Below are positions 1 to 8,710 of a stretch of DNA of 64,000 nt, piece after piece. Each line of letters opens with the position of its first letter. Position 1 is the first letter of the stretch. Source of the stretch: UBA4416 sp044238845 (lineage in GTDB: Bacteria > Bacteroidota > Bacteroidia > B-17B0 > Aurantibacillaceae); contig JBIICN010000002.1 of NCBI GenBank assembly GCA_044238845.1, positions 62,001 through 126,000 on the forward strand, read 5' to 3'. The notes beneath the pieces are model-generated. The model was not told where the DNA came from, made no database searches, and saw only the letters and a program-made list of their open reading frames with translations. The position numbers and the translations under genes were made by a program.

Positions 1-2224
1 ATATTCTTATATTTGAAGAAGGAGCAGGTGGTACGATTGAATTATCTTGAAAAAAAGTAGCATTATTGGCACATGGAGAACTAATTATAAAATCTGCTTT
101 TACTTGTGGCTTTACTGTAATAATATTAATTAAAGAATCTTTACACCCAACATTATTGGTAGCCACTAATTTTATCGTATAATTTGTTTGATTACTAAAT
201 AAATGTTTAGGGAAAACTAAATTAGAAGTATTTGATGTACTTGTTGGGTCGCCAAAGTTCCAATTTAGAGAACTAATTGAATAACCTGAGACACTTGTGC
301 ATAAGCTAGAAAATGTCGTGCTATCGTTTTGACAAGATAGCCCACTTGTAAAATTGACTGTAGGTTTGGGAAATACTTGAATAATTTTTCTGATAGTTTG
401 TTCACAACTGGTATTAGATATAACTTTTAAACTAATTGTATATGTGCCAGTATTTGTATAGGTATGTGATGGATTTGATAAGGTTGAGGTGTTAGTGGCT
501 GAACCTAAATCTCCAAAATTCCATTCATAGGCCGTTAGAGTATTCCCTAATGGAGGAACAGACAAATCAGTAAAATTAACTATGGAGTTTATACAACCAA
601 CGCTAGTGGTGAAATTTGCTATAGGAGCAAATCCTACAACGTTAACATTTATCGTATCTTTGGCAACACAGTTGTTTGTATTAGTAACGATAACTGAATA
701 TTGTCCACTTAAATTTATTAGCAAAGAATCGTTTGTTGAGCCTGTATTCCATAAATAACTATGCGATGAGGAATAACCAGATACAAGCGTGATGGAATTA
801 CCAGCGCATCTATTTAAATCTGGTCCAAGCGAAGTATTAAATAATGAACTGTCAATAGAAATACTCACATTGTCTTTGTATTTACAGCCATTCAGAGAAG
901 TAATAGTTGCAGAATATACACCAGATCTTACTACTTTAATAGTATCATTAGTGGTTAAGTCTTGCCATATATAACTTGCAGCTAGCGCATTAGAGGCTAT
1001 TAGTATTGTATCCTTATTGAAACAAAAAAATCTGTCAGGGCCTAATGAAAAAATTGGTAAAGGATTAACTGTAATTTCTATTTCGTCGCTTGTAACATTA
1101 CCTAAACAGTCAGTAACTGTTACAGAGTAAACTCCTGATGTTTTTACTACTAAGGTATTTGTTGTTGAACCATTATTTGCCCAACTATATGTTAAATGAT
1201 TTGGACCAGCATATAATACTAAGGAATCGCCATTACAAAAACTAGTGTCATTACCTAAATTAACAGATTTAGGTGTAAAATCTTGAGTCACAATTATCGT
1301 ATCTGAACTGTTTTTACCAAACACATCAACTGTATTAACGTAGTAGGTTCCTGAAGAATTAACTACAAAAGAATCAAGTGTACTATTATCCTGCCATGAA
1401 TAAGATTTTAAATTTTTTTTCGATGCTTTTAATGTAATAGGTAGATTACATGTTAAAATATCTGGGCCAAGCGAAACAGGTGCGGAATATTTTTGCAGAA
1501 GATAGTTTTCAATTTGTTGCTGTTCTAAATTTGTTAAGTCGCGATTGTAAATTAAAATTTCATATATATTTTTTTTACCAAAAAAAGCATTGGATATTGA
1601 TGCGCCAATGGATATTGGGTTTAGGGAAGTATTTAAAGAAGTTGTTGTTCTAGATGGCAGTGAAAAAGAGGTTGTGTTAAAATAGCTGAAATTAGTTGCA
1701 CCTACTCTTATATTTGAAAAAACAAACGGCACATCGTTTTGAACGGGTTGAAAATTGCCATAAGGAGCCACGGATTCAGTAAATCCACCTCCTATATCAT
1801 CATTATTGTTATTTCTCCCAAACCAAAATCCACTTCCAAAATCATGATCTATAAATCTTCCATAAACTGCTTCCCCAGAGCTTTGTGATGCCACCATGAA
1901 AACAGAAATATTTGAAAATGAAAAGTTGGTTGTAGATTCTAGTTTTGAATTACCGTCAAAATGTATTGGGGTTTTGTTTTCAAATTGCTGACTTACTTGC
2001 AAATATGGCATTGCAGAATAAGTAATTTGGCTAAATATAAAGTTATTTCCGCTAATATCCTTCCATTCGGTTATTCTGCCAGAATTTATTATAAGTCCTG
2101 TATCAGATTTTAACCAAATTTTTATTCCGCTAATATTTGTTGGATTAAAAGATAACTGTCCATTAATATGATTATATATTAATAGAAAAAATAACAAAAA
2201 AGAAATTTTATTAGTTTTAATCAT
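1..2224 (-). CDS. Secreted LamG-like/PKD-repeat surface protein, C-terminus beyond the window
   Basis: Reading the minus strand from the ATG at 2222-2224 gives 741 codons without a stop. Residues 1-23 are a signal peptide (MIKTNKISFLLFFLL...INGQ). Residues ~25-250 resemble the concanavalin A/LamG-like region common in Bacteroidota adhesins (motifs IKIWLKSDTG, ILIYNRDLTNLE). Four Ig-like repeats of ~80 residues follow, each with LGPD...C and a YxW...TSGxYSVxV pattern. At least two PKD domains with WNFGD motifs come next. Such proteins are usually exported by the type IX system through a C-terminal signal, which lies outside the window. Its partners and ligand cannot be inferred. Confidence 0.85.
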   Translation of the reverse strand, partial: MIKTNKISFLLFFLLIYNHINGQLSFNPTNISGIKIWLKSDTGLIINSGRITEWKDISGNNFIFSQITYSAMPYLQVSQQFENKTPIHFDGNSKLESTTNFSFSNISVFMVASQSSGEAVYGRFIDHDFGSGFWFGRNNNNDDIGGGFTESVAPYGNFQPVQNDVPFVFSNIRVGATNFSYFNTTSFSLPSRTTTSLNTSLNPISIGASISNAFFGKKNIYEILIYNRDLTNLEQQQIENYLLQKYSAPVSLGPDILTCNLPITLKASKKNLKSYSWQDNSTLDSFVVNSSGTYYVNTVDVFGKNSSDTIIVTQDFTPKSVNLGNDTSFCNGDSLVLYAGPNHLTYSWANNGSTTNTLVVKTSGVYSVTVTDCLGNVTSDEIEITVNPLPIFSLGPDRFFCFNKDTILIASNALAASYIWQDLTTNDTIKVVRSGVYSATITSLNGCKYKDNVSISIDSSLFNTSLGPDLNRCAGNSITLVSGYSSSHSYLWNTGSTNDSLLINLSGQYSVIVTNTNNCVAKDTINVNVVGFAPIANFTTSVGCINSIVNFTDLSVPPLGNTLTAYEWNFGDLGSATNTSTLSNPSHTYTNTGTYTISLKVISNTSCEQTIRKIIQVFPKPTVNFTSGLSCQNDSTTFSSLCTSVSGYSISSLNWNFGDPTSTSNTSNLVFPKHLFSNQTNYTIKLVATNNVGCKDSLINIITVKPQVKADFIISSPCANNATFFQDNSIVPPAPSSNIRI

Positions 2225-2229
2225 CTGTT

Positions 2230-2237
2230 CAAACTTA
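2230..2237 (-). promoter_or_regulatory. Bacteroidota -7 box for the LamG/PKD gene
   Basis: The minus strand reads TAAGTTTG, an exact match to the TAnnTTTG box, followed by 5 bases and the ATG. No good -33 TTTG was found at the expected distance. The transcript would be almost leaderless. Confidence 0.4.
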
Positions 2238-2363
2238 AGTAAAGTTAATGTTTTTTATTGTACAGATATACTAAAATTACATCTAAAAGAAATAATACTA
2301 ACTAATTAGTTGTATTATGTTTATAATATATCTGATTTTTTTTCTCAAAATGTCATATTTCAC

Positions 2364-2371
2364 TATATTTG
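2364..2371 (+). promoter_or_regulatory. -7 box of the polysaccharide operon
   Basis: TATATTTG matches the Bacteroidota TAnnTTTG box exactly and lies 34 bases upstream of the first gene of the cluster. The -33 region is T-rich but has no exact TTTG. It is the only good promoter-like match in the 181-bp divergent intergenic region on this strand. Confidence 0.45.
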
Positions 2372-2405
2372 AATTTGAATAGCAGGTTAGAAACCTTAAA
2401 AATTA

Positions 2406-2810
2406 ATGAAAAATACACCTTGTATTATTGAGTTTGAGAAAATTGGAGATAGTTCTTTAGGTTATATATCTATTGCTGAAAAATCCAGAAATATGCCATT
2501 TGAAATTAAAAGGTCTTATTGGACATATTTTACACCAAATGAGGTTATCAGGGGACACCATGCGCATAAGGAATTATCTCAAGTCATAGTTGCAGTTGCG
2601 GGAACTATCAAATTTTTTTTAGAAGATATTAATGGACTAAAAACCGAGTATGTGTTATCTAATCCTTGGCAAGGATTATTTATTCCCCCGCTTCATTGGA
2701 GAACTATAGAGTTTTCTCATAATGCAGTGTTGCTTTGCCTTGCTTCGGAAGAATATTCGGAAACAGATTATATTAGAGACTATAAACAATTTAAACAATT
2801 AAGTGAGTAA
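2406..2810 (+). CDS. dTDP-4-oxo-6-deoxyglucose 3,4-ketoisomerase (FdtA/QdtA-type cupin)
   Basis: A 134-residue WxcM/FdtA-like cupin. The family tautomerises dTDP-4-keto-6-deoxyglucose to the 3-keto sugar, before transamination to a 3-amino-3,6-dideoxyhexose. The catalytic motif RGHHAHKE is at residues 49-56, and the family C-terminal signature DYIRDYKQF is present. Length is typical. It is the first gene of the polysaccharide cluster, and its last codons overlap the GTG start of the acyltransferase. FdtA and QdtA differ in C4 stereochemistry, which cannot be decided from sequence reading alone, so no symbol is given. Confidence 0.85.
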   Translation: MKNTPCIIEFEKIGDSSLGYISIAEKSRNMPFEIKRSYWTYFTPNEVIRGHHAHKELSQVIVAVAGTIKFFLEDINGLKTEYVLSNPWQGLFIPPLHWRTIEFSHNAVLLCLASEEYSETDYIRDYKQFKQLSE

Positions 2811-3483
2811 TACTATACATTCAACAGTTATTATTGATGGTGACGTTAAATTAGGTAATAATAACGTTATATTACCGTATACCTTAATTTATGGCCCTAC
2901 TGAAATAGGCGATAATAATATTATTGGGCCTAATGTTGTTATTGGTTCACCAGGTCAAGATACCCGAAATCCAAGATATGATTCAAAAGATTGTTTTATA
3001 AAAATTGGGAATAATAATATCATTAGAGAGTTTACTGCAGTTCAGAAGCCATGTTATAAAGATATAACTGAAATAAAAAACAATGTTTTTCTAATGCAAA
3101 GTGTACATATTCCTCACGATGCTATTATCGAAGACGATGTAGTGATTACACCTATGTGCGTTTTGGCAGGTATTACAAGAATAATGCAAGGCGCAAATTT
3201 AGCTATGGGTTCAACTATTAAGCAATATTGCGTTATCGGTCAATATTCAATTGTTGCAACGGGCTCAGCTGTTTTAAAAAACGTGAAACCTTTTTGTAAG
3301 TTTATTCCTGGAAAACCACTCAAACCTAATGATTATGCAATTAAAAAATTCGGATTTGAAGAATTCAAAGATGAAATTTACAAGTATGTTTTAGAAGACA
3401 TAAAGCCAAATAATGATAAATTGTTGAGTGTAATTAATGAATTCGAAAAGCAACATTTATTATCAAAACAAGAATTATATTAA
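2803..3483 (+). CDS. Left-handed beta-helix sugar N-acyltransferase (FdtC/WxcM-like)
   Basis: 226 residues with hexapeptide-repeat character (GDVKLGNNNVILPYT, IGDNNIIGPNVVIG), resembling LpxA-type acyltransferases. Placed between the ketoisomerase and the aminotransferase, it most likely acylates the 3-amino group of the dTDP-3-amino-3,6-dideoxyhexose, giving for example Fuc3NAc or Qui3NAc. The acyl donor is not evident. The start is a GTG that overlaps the end of the preceding gene by 8 bases. No in-frame ATG lies near the N-terminus. Confidence 0.8.
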   Translation: MSNTIHSTVIIDGDVKLGNNNVILPYTLIYGPTEIGDNNIIGPNVVIGSPGQDTRNPRYDSKDCFIKIGNNNIIREFTAVQKPCYKDITEIKNNVFLMQSVHIPHDAIIEDDVVITPMCVLAGITRIMQGANLAMGSTIKQYCVIGQYSIVATGSAVLKNVKPFCKFIPGKPLKPNDYAIKKFGFEEFKDEIYKYVLEDIKPNNDKLLSVINEFEKQHLLSKQELY

Positions 3484-3492
3484 ATACACATT

Positions 3493-4599
3493 ATGCGAAT
3501 ACCTTTTGTTTCGTTTGAAAACACCAACTCATTAATTAAAAAAGATATTTTAGAGTCTTTTGAAACTTTTTTTGATAGTAATTACTATGTTTTAGGAGAA
3601 AAGGTAAAAGAATTTGAAAAAGATTATTCATTGTTTAATAATACAGAACATTGTATCGGTGTTAGTAATGGATTAGACGCTCTTCATCTATCATTAAAAG
3701 CTCTTGGAATAGGAAAAGGTGATGAGGTTATTGTTCCCTCAAATACATATATTGCAACAGCTTTAGCAGTTTCATATGTTGGGGCAAAACCAATTTTTGT
3801 TGAGCCTAGAATTGATACATACAACATTAATCCAGACTTAATAGAAGAAAAAATTACCGAAAAAACTAAAGCTATTATGCCAGTTCATTTGTATGGACAG
3901 GCATGTGAAATGGAAGTTTTAACTAATATTGCTAGCAAACATAATTTATTTGTTATCGAGGATAATGCCCAGTCTCAAGGTTCTTCATATAATGGTAAAT
4001 TAACAGGAAGCTGGGGGCAAATAAATGGCACAAGTTTTTATCCAGGTAAAAATTTAGGGGCACTCGGTGATGCAGGAGCAATAACTACAAATGATTCGCA
4101 TTTAGCAGATAAAGTAAGAGCTTTAAGAAATTATGGTTCAGAGAAAAAGTATTATAATGAAGTCATTGGATTTAATATGAGGCTTGATGAATGTCAAGCA
4201 GCTTTTTTAAGCGTTAAGTTAAAACATTTAGATACCTGGAATAAACAAAGAAAAGAAATTGCATCATGGTATAACGAAGCGCTTAAAAATGTAGAAGGTA
4301 TTGTTTTACCTCGCACGGCAGAGAATGCAGAGCATACGTACCATTTATATGTTATAAGAATAAACCGCCGTCACGAATTACAAGAACATTTAACTAAAGC
4401 AGGAATTTCAACGTTAATACACTACCCGGTTCCTCCTTATTTACAAAAAGCGTACGCCGACCTTGGATTAAAAGTAGGTGATTTGCGAATAGCAGAATTA
4501 TTAGCAAATGAAGTGCTTAGTTTGCCTATGTATCCTGGATTAACTCAAAATGAGGTTGAGTATATAGCTTCAACTATAAAAAAATTCTTTCATGCCTAA
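3493..4599 (+). CDS. DegT/DnrJ/EryC1 PLP-dependent sugar aminotransferase (FdtB/QdtB-like)
   Basis: 368 residues, a typical DegT/DnrJ/EryC1/StrS sugar aminotransferase. The likely PLP lysine is Lys186 in SFYPGKNLGALGDAG, preceded by the cofactor-binding EDNAQSQGS segment. It should transfer an amino group to C3 of the keto sugar made by the upstream isomerase. Together the three genes form a complete dTDP-3-acylamino-3,6-dideoxyhexose cassette. The RmlA/RmlB enzymes needed to supply dTDP-4-keto-6-deoxyglucose are not in this window. The start lies 9 bases after the acyltransferase stop. Confidence 0.88.
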   Translation: MRIPFVSFENTNSLIKKDILESFETFFDSNYYVLGEKVKEFEKDYSLFNNTEHCIGVSNGLDALHLSLKALGIGKGDEVIVPSNTYIATALAVSYVGAKPIFVEPRIDTYNINPDLIEEKITEKTKAIMPVHLYGQACEMEVLTNIASKHNLFVIEDNAQSQGSSYNGKLTGSWGQINGTSFYPGKNLGALGDAGAITTNDSHLADKVRALRNYGSEKKYYNEVIGFNMRLDECQAAFLSVKLKHLDTWNKQRKEIASWYNEALKNVEGIVLPRTAENAEHTYHLYVIRINRRHELQEHLTKAGISTLIHYPVPPYLQKAYADLGLKVGDLRIAELLANEVLSLPMYPGLTQNEVEYIASTIKKFFHA

Positions 4600-5536
4600 A
4601 TTGTCATATATTATACCATGCTATTTTAATGAAGAGAATATTCCTTTAACTTCAGCCGAATTGATTAAGAATGAGAAAGATTTTCCAGCTGATGTAAGTT
4701 TTGAATATGTTTTTATTGATGATGGCTCAAAAGATAAAACGCATGAAGAATTGATGAAGTTTTATGCCTTATTTCCGGATAAGGTAAAAGTTATAAAATT
4801 GGCTGGTAATGTAGGGTCCTATAATGCTATATTGGCGGGAATGCAATACGCTACAGGCGACTGTAATGTTATTTTAGCTGCCGATCTTCAGGACCCTCCT
4901 GAGTTAATTCCACAAATGTATTCTTATTGGGAAAAAGGAATAAAGTTTGTCATCGCTAATAGAAAGGATAGAGAAGAATCTTTTTCTCAAAAATTATTTT
5001 CAAATACATACCATTTTTTGATTAAAAAATTGGCTTTAAAAAATGTTCCTACTGGAGGTTTTGATTTAGTTTTTTTTGATAAGCAACTAAGAGATGAAGT
5101 AGTTCGGATAAATGAAAAAAACACCAATACAATATATTTATTGGCATGGTTAGATTATGATTATGTAAGCATACCATATGTTAGAAAAAAAAGAGATGTT
5201 GGTGTTTCGAGATGGACATTTAGTAAAAAAGTAAAATTATTTATTGATTCTTTTGTTTCATTTTCATTTGCACCAATTAGAGCTATTTCTATGTTAGGCT
5301 TGGTATTGGGTGTTATAGCATTTTTATATGGAATATTTATTATTATAGTTAAACTTACAGGTTTGGTTCCGCTTCAGGGTTGGGCTACTATAATGGCAGT
5401 ATTATTGTTCGTGTCTTCATTTCAAATGATTGCCATTGGGATAATCGGTGAATATGTTTGGAGAGCATTGGATGCCGCTAGAAATAGACCTAACTATGTT
5501 GTAGATAAAGTAACAGGCGTAGATAAAAATGAATAA
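4592..5536 (+). CDS. Polyprenyl-phosphate glycosyltransferase, GT2 (GtrB/DPM1-like)
   Basis: 314 residues. The GT-A catalytic domain carries FIDDGSKDKT near residue 45 and the AADLQDPPE metal-binding motif near residue 95. The C-terminal ~85 residues form two hydrophobic helices, as in GtrB/YfdH and polyisoprenyl-phosphate hexose synthases. It probably loads a sugar onto undecaprenyl phosphate at the inner membrane for transfer on the periplasmic side. The ORF overlaps the aminotransferase stop by 8 bases and its own stop overlaps the next start by 8, so the genes are translationally coupled. Confidence 0.85.
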   Translation: MPKLSYIIPCYFNEENIPLTSAELIKNEKDFPADVSFEYVFIDDGSKDKTHEELMKFYALFPDKVKVIKLAGNVGSYNAILAGMQYATGDCNVILAADLQDPPELIPQMYSYWEKGIKFVIANRKDREESFSQKLFSNTYHFLIKKLALKNVPTGGFDLVFFDKQLRDEVVRINEKNTNTIYLLAWLDYDYVSIPYVRKKRDVGVSRWTFSKKVKLFIDSFVSFSFAPIRAISMLGLVLGVIAFLYGIFIIIVKLTGLVPLQGWATIMAVLLFVSSFQMIAIGIIGEYVWRALDAARNRPNYVVDKVTGVDKNE

Positions 5537-7088
5537 AGTAAAGTATGTATTTCTATTTTTCGCAGTTTTTTTATTTTCAGTTACTGTAAATGAATATAAT
5601 ATTTATTTAATTAAAAAATCTACAAGTTACACTCCTGAGGTAAATAGTAAATCTCTTGTTTTTAATGAAACTATTTTTTCTATAGATAATGAATATTATT
5701 TATCTCCTGTAGAAAATTTTCTAAAATCAAATGAATGGAAACGAAGTCCAGGTATTGGTGATGGAGACTATTTTAGAAGGACCCCAGGCTATTCATTAAT
5801 ATATTTAAGCTTTGTTAAACCTTTTGGATTCCAAATAGGTCATTTGTTTATTAAGTATTTTCAAGAATTACTTTTTTCGCTTTCGGCATGTTTTTTCTTT
5901 TTCATTAATTTATACTATTATAAAAGCAAATTTCTTGCAATTACTTTAACATTAATTTATAGCTTTTTTCCTTTTTTTTCGGTTTGGACTAGTTATACAT
6001 TAACGGAAGCAATTACGCCTATGTTAATAGTTTCTTACTTATTTATAGTTTTAAAAGCTTACACACATACTAATCATTTAGTTAAAATAAGTTTATATGT
6101 ACTAGCGTCGTTTTTAGTTACATTTTTAACATTAACTAGGCCATACACAGCAATTTCAGGATTAATACTACTAGTTTATTTTTTTAATGATTATAATTAT
6201 GTATTAGCAGTGAGTGTAAATAAATTTTTGTATAAAGCAGCTCTTATTTCACTATTTCCAATTATTATGATTGGCTCTTGGACAATTAGAAATTATGTTC
6301 TTACCTCTGAATTGGTTGTTTTAGAAAAAGCATTCCATCCTCAATCCTTAGATAGGATGAAACCTGAGTTTGAGGGCATGCTTAATTTCTCTAAATGTTG
6401 GGGAGAGGATGGCGCTTTTTTTAATACCTATTATCAACCTTTATACACGGCTGCATTAAAAGGAGATACTAGCAGTATTTATATCAGGAATGTTTTAAGC
6501 TCATGGCCAAAAGAAATTATTTCTGAATACGGTTATACTTCACTCTATAGTGTTATTAAAATACATCAGGAGGTTTTATATAAGCAAAAAATATTTTTTG
6601 ATAAACAAATTGCGATGCCAAGTAATTATTTGCCAGAACAGGTTTTGGTTAAAGAAAAATACAATGAATTAATTAAATCCTACAAGAAAAAACATTTTTT
6701 TTCGTATTGGTTTATTTCTCCGATTGTTTATTTAAAAAGAATGATTTTTCATTCAAATACGGCTCATATATTTTTCTTTCAGGAAGAACATAGAAATAAT
6801 GTCATTTTTAATATCATTAGATTTTCTATGTTTATAATTCATGTATTGGTTTATTTTGCATTGTTTTTTAATTTATTTTTTTTGAAAAGAAGTATTCATA
6901 AAATAGCAATTGTTTATTTACCTATATTATTTATTTTGTTTTTTTCGGTATTTCACCGTGAAATCGAACAGAGATATATGCTACCAGTTTTACCAATTAT
7001 AATTGTTGGATTAGGTTTTACTATTAATTATCTATCTAGACTAATGTTTAGTAAATCTTTTGTAAATAATGATTTACATAAAAATTAA
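5529..7088 (+). CDS. Multi-pass membrane glycosyltransferase-like protein (GT-C/ArnT-like)
   Basis: 519 residues with about 10-12 hydrophobic helices, starting with an N-terminal segment (VFLFFAVFLFSVTV). The first external loop contains RRTPGYSLIYLSF, resembling the R-x-PGY-P loop of GT39/GT83 polyprenyl-phosphate-sugar transferases. It follows a GtrB-like donor synthase, which fits a pair that adds a side-branch sugar in the periplasm. The acceptor is unknown. The call rests on topology and the loop motif, without strong family-specific residues. Confidence 0.6.
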   Translation: MNKVKYVFLFFAVFLFSVTVNEYNIYLIKKSTSYTPEVNSKSLVFNETIFSIDNEYYLSPVENFLKSNEWKRSPGIGDGDYFRRTPGYSLIYLSFVKPFGFQIGHLFIKYFQELLFSLSACFFFFINLYYYKSKFLAITLTLIYSFFPFFSVWTSYTLTEAITPMLIVSYLFIVLKAYTHTNHLVKISLYVLASFLVTFLTLTRPYTAISGLILLVYFFNDYNYVLAVSVNKFLYKAALISLFPIIMIGSWTIRNYVLTSELVVLEKAFHPQSLDRMKPEFEGMLNFSKCWGEDGAFFNTYYQPLYTAALKGDTSSIYIRNVLSSWPKEIISEYGYTSLYSVIKIHQEVLYKQKIFFDKQIAMPSNYLPEQVLVKEKYNELIKSYKKKHFFSYWFISPIVYLKRMIFHSNTAHIFFFQEEHRNNVIFNIIRFSMFIIHVLVYFALFFNLFFLKRSIHKIAIVYLPILFILFFSVFHREIEQRYMLPVLPIIIVGLGFTINYLSRLMFSKSFVNNDLHKN

Positions 7089-7201
7089 ATATACTTAAGA
7101 TATAATTTTTATTGTTCATTACTTAAGATTTGTTTAAGTACTAGTCGAATTAAAAATAGTAAATTTGTTACTCTAGTTGTAAATTCAAAAAGAAAAAAAC
7201 A

Positions 7202-8710
7202 TTGAGCGCACATTCTTTTAGAAAATTAAATAATATCCATAATTTATTAGAGGTTGAACTCAATAAAAAATCAGGTACATTAGAAATTGCTCAACTAATT
7301 GCAGATTTAAATAATTCTCTGCATAGTGGTAGGTATTTTAATTTATCTCTTGAGCTTTTTCTGAGTAAATTAACTGGTAATGAAAATGAAAATCTATTTA
7401 AATCTAAGAGCATTCTTTATATTGCAACTGAGTTGTATCCAACAGGAGGACATACAAGATATTTTGAAAATTTACTAGATCATTTTCTGGATTTCTCTAA
7501 TGATTTAATAATTACTAATCAATCTAAAGACGAAATCCCTAAGAGAATTACTGACTTACTGAATGTTAAAATTAATAGTATTAATTCAGAAATTAAAAGT
7601 CTTAGCTCTACCGAAAAAATAAGGAGAATTAATAAAATTGCTGCTAATTATGAATATATAGTGTTAAATATTCATCCTACTGATATAATTACGATTGCAG
7701 CTTTAAGTAATTTAGTTAATTGTAAAATTATTTTTATTAACCATGCTGATCATAAATTTTGGGTAGGGAACTCTATTATCGATACATGTATTAATATTAG
7801 ACCTTACGCAGCGAAAGTATCTAAGGAGCGAAGAGCTATTAAAAATAATGTTATTTTGCCTATTCCAGTTAAGGAATTAAACATGCAAAAAAAAAATGCT
7901 CGATCATCACTTGGAATAAGTGGTGATCAAATTGTTATTTTAACAGTAAGCTCTTTGTATAAAATTATACCAAATAATACTCATAATTTTTTCAAAACTA
8001 TTTATAAAATTGTTGAGCTAGTACCATCTGCTATTTTTTATTTAATTGGAGTCAATGAGTCTAGTGATCTTAAAAAGTTGGGTTATGTTAAACATCCTAG
8101 AATAAAGCTATTAGGAGAAATAGAGGATCCTTCATTATATCAAAGTGCTACAGATATTTATATTGAAGGATTTCCCTATAATTCTTTCACGGCATGTTTG
8201 GAAACTGTTAAACTCGGAGCTATACCTGTTCTTCATTATGCTCCTATGAGTCCTATGTTTAATATGGAAACGGAACTTGCTTTTGATGGTAAGCTGTTCC
8301 ATTCTGATTCAGAAGAAAATTATTTAACATTAATTAAATCTATTATATCAAATTTAAAAAAGTTCCAAGAAAAAAATATTTCAATTGTTCAGTCTATTAA
8401 CTACTATAATGGTGGTGACTATTGGAAAGAAAATATTGCAAAATGTTTTAATGCATCAAAACAGAATAAATCTTTTGATTTAAACAATGAGTTTTCTGAT
8501 TCATCTGATGATATTGAACTTCATAATATAGTTCAGGAAAAAAATATCATCGACAAATCAGGTAATTTAATGCAAGAAGTGTTTTTTAAATACAAAGATA
8601 AGTTAAGTCTCAAACTAAAGATAAACATTATATTTAACTCATATCCTTTTCAATATGGCAAATACAGAGCGTTAAGATTTATTAAATTTATTTTTACCTT
8701 CTTAACATAG
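7202..8710 (+). CDS. Glycosyltransferase, GT-B fold (GT4-like), with extra N- and C-terminal regions
   Basis: 502 residues. The central part looks like a GT-B transferase: ILYIATELYPTGGHTRYFENLL is a donor/acceptor-side N-lobe, and the C-lobe contains ILTVSSLYKIIPNN and the donor-side region around EGFPYNSFTACLETVKLGAIPV. An N-terminal ~75-residue helical extension and a ~100-residue tail are unusual. The assigned start is TTG, since no in-frame ATG lies between the upstream stop (7160) and this codon. It lies 113 bases after the GT-C gene, the largest gap in the cluster. Substrate unknown. Confidence 0.7.
   Translation: MSAHSFRKLNNIHNLLEVELNKKSGTLEIAQLIADLNNSLHSGRYFNLSLELFLSKLTGNENENLFKSKSILYIATELYPTGGHTRYFENLLDHFLDFSNDLIITNQSKDEIPKRITDLLNVKINSINSEIKSLSSTEKIRRINKIAANYEYIVLNIHPTDIITIAALSNLVNCKIIFINHADHKFWVGNSIIDTCINIRPYAAKVSKERRAIKNNVILPIPVKELNMQKKNARSSLGISGDQIVILTVSSLYKIIPNNTHNFFKTIYKIVELVPSAIFYLIGVNESSDLKKLGYVKHPRIKLLGEIEDPSLYQSATDIYIEGFPYNSFTACLETVKLGAIPVLHYAPMSPMFNMETELAFDGKLFHSDSEENYLTLIKSIISNLKKFQEKNISIVQSINYYNGGDYWKENIAKCFNASKQNKSFDLNNEFSDSSDDIELHNIVQEKNIIDKSGNLMQEVFFKYKDKLSLKLKINIIFNSYPFQYGKYRALRFIKFIFTFLT

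Noticed and set aside
7093..7130. ACTTAAGAT direct repeats in the 7089-7201 gap as an operator
   Set aside because: The period of 28 bp and the AT-rich context make chance likely, and no promoter box is nearby.
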